Assembly (NCBI GenBank): GCA_006538405.1
Contig: BJKQ01000009.1
Span: forward strand, 2,304,001-2,368,000
DNA length: 64,000 bases
Direction of reading: 5' to 3'
Origin: Hansfordia pulvinata
Taxonomy: Eukaryota; Ascomycota; Sordariomycetes; Xylariales
The position numbers and the translations under genes are program-made. Position 1 is the stretch's first letter. Each line of letters begins with the position of its first letter. The notes under the pieces are model-generated. The model did not search any database, was not told the DNA's origin, and was given only the letters and a program-made list of their open reading frames with translations. Shown in pieces: positions 62,938 through 64,000 of this stretch.

Positions 62938-64000
62938 TCACAGGTCCTGGCCCGCGATCACGTCCGCCGCCTGCTCCGCGAGCGCGTACACGGCGACCTG
63001 CAGGTGCGCGGCGATGTTGACCGGGATCACCGAGGCGTCGACCACGCGCAGGCCCGCGACCCCGCGCACCCGCAGGTCCGCGTCCACCACGTCGCCCATC
63101 GCCGCCGTCCCGTGCGGGTGGTACCCGGTCCTTTTTGTGTGTAAGTGTGTTTTCGTTAGCAGCCGGGCTTTTCTCACGTTGGGCACTTCTTGACTCTGGG
63201 ATGGCTTGTCTGGCGACTCGGGGAGTGTGTGTGTGTGTATGTAGGGTTCAGTAGGAGAAGCCACAGAGAAAGGAAGAAGAAGAAAAACGAGGAAAGAAGA
63301 GAAGGAACGAAAGTAACAAAACTCGACATGTCAAGATGGGGAAGGTCACAGAAAGAAAGAAGAATGGGGGAGGAAAAAAGGGAAACTCACTGGACCACCG
63401 CCCGGGCGCGCTCGTCCAGCTCCTCGTCCGAGGGGTCCGAGGGCAGCGCAGCCATGCCGGCCGGGGGCGCGCTCTCGCCGGCCAGGACGTCGCGGCCGAG
63501 CCGCGTGGCCCGCACGAACCGCCGTCCCTGGCGCAACATCTCGCGGTGCGCGTAGCGGTCGACCTCGGTGGCCAGATAGTTGGGGTCGACCAGCGGGGGC
63601 GCTATCGCGGCCGCCGCGGCCGCCTCCGGGCTGCTGTTGCTGCTGCTTCCGGGCCCGCCACCGCCGCCCAGCATGACCCGCCCGCGCGACGTCGTCGTCA
63701 GGCCGAACTGCACGAGCCGCGCCTTGGACCCGTCCGGTGCCCCGGCGTAGACCAGGACGTACTCGAGGAACGGGCGGCCTTCTTCTTCTTCTTCTTCTTC
63801 TCCTTCTTCTTCCACTTTCTTCTCCTTCCCCCCTTCCCCCCCGGCAAGCACTCCCCTCCGCCGCCGGCGCAAGAGCGGGTGCGTCGCCGGGTCCGGGCGG
63901 GCGCCCTCGTCCCTCTCGATGGCGTCGGCGAGGCCCTCCGCCGGCACCGACGTGGTGACGACCCAGTCGCTCGGGATGCCGCCGAGGGCGTACTCGGGCC
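62938..64000 (-). CDS. GMC oxidoreductase, C-terminal part
   Basis: FAD-dependent glucose-methanol-choline oxidoreductase; only its 3' part is in the window. The last exon is 62938-63130 and the previous exon runs from 63391 past the right edge. The long intron (63131-63390, 260 bp) starts GTGAGT and ends in an A-rich AAAAAG acceptor; the phases join to [12 protein letters not shown], the conserved GMC C-terminal motif with the active-site His. It is followed by [38 protein letters not shown], closing on GQDL. The upstream exon shows GGIPSDWVV and [31 protein letters not shown]. It also contains an Arg/Lys/Glu-rich insertion (about 63775-63870) with seven consecutive Glu, atypical for the family. 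Substrate class (alcohol, sugar or aryl alcohol) cannot be told. Confidence 0.85.

Overview
The window is nuclear DNA of a filamentous ascomycete. The evidence is short GT-AG introns of about 50-150 bp with CTGAC/CTAAC-type branch sites, Zn2Cys6 and bZIP regulators, an IQGAP with many IQ repeats, a Pth11-like seven-helix receptor, a DUF7918 protein and GC-rich coding sequence. A Sordariomycete, perhaps Hypocreales, is my best guess from gene content and style. I cannot place it to genus. There is no bacterial, organellar or viral segment, no tRNA or rRNA gene, and no intact transposon that I can recognise.

Left part (1-19 kb), mostly core genes: a left-truncated glutamate carboxypeptidase-like membrane peptidase (-); an MFS transporter (+) with one apparent frameshift; IMP dehydrogenase (-); a large IQGAP/RasGAP cytokinesis scaffold (+); and a seven-exon Pth11-like receptor (-).

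Middle (19-37 kb), mixed: a tyrosinase-like gene with several frame lesions (+); an arsenite methyltransferase (-) divergent from a Cys-rich bZIP factor (+); a DUF7918 protein (-) ending in tandem SUMO-interaction-like repeats; and an acetate/ammonia transporter of the GPR1/FUN34/YaaH family (+). Two large gene-free blocks (29.4-35.8 and 36.9-43.7 kb) flank the transporter.

Right part (43.7-57.4 kb), a likely catabolic gene cluster: Zn2Cys6 regulator (+), COG3618-type amidohydrolase/lactonase (-), anion:cation symporter of the Dal5 type (+), Ldh2-family 2-hydroxyacid oxidoreductase (-), D-isomer-specific 2-hydroxyacid dehydrogenase (-) and RraA-type 4-hydroxy-2-oxoacid aldolase (+). Read together they suggest uptake of an organic acid or lactone, lactone opening, oxidation or inversion at a 2-hydroxy carbon, and retro-aldol cleavage to pyruvate. 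The substrate is unknown. Further right lie a secreted thioredoxin-reductase-like flavoprotein (+) and the 3' part of a GMC oxidoreductase (-, runs off the right edge).

The most unusual signal is not a gene. The octamer TACGAGTA (or its complement TACTCGTA) occurs about 50 times, against about 2 expected by chance. All hits lie in non-coding DNA, in dense blocks, often as overlapping or inverted pairs, and mixed with AGGTAGGTA/TACCTACCT arrays.
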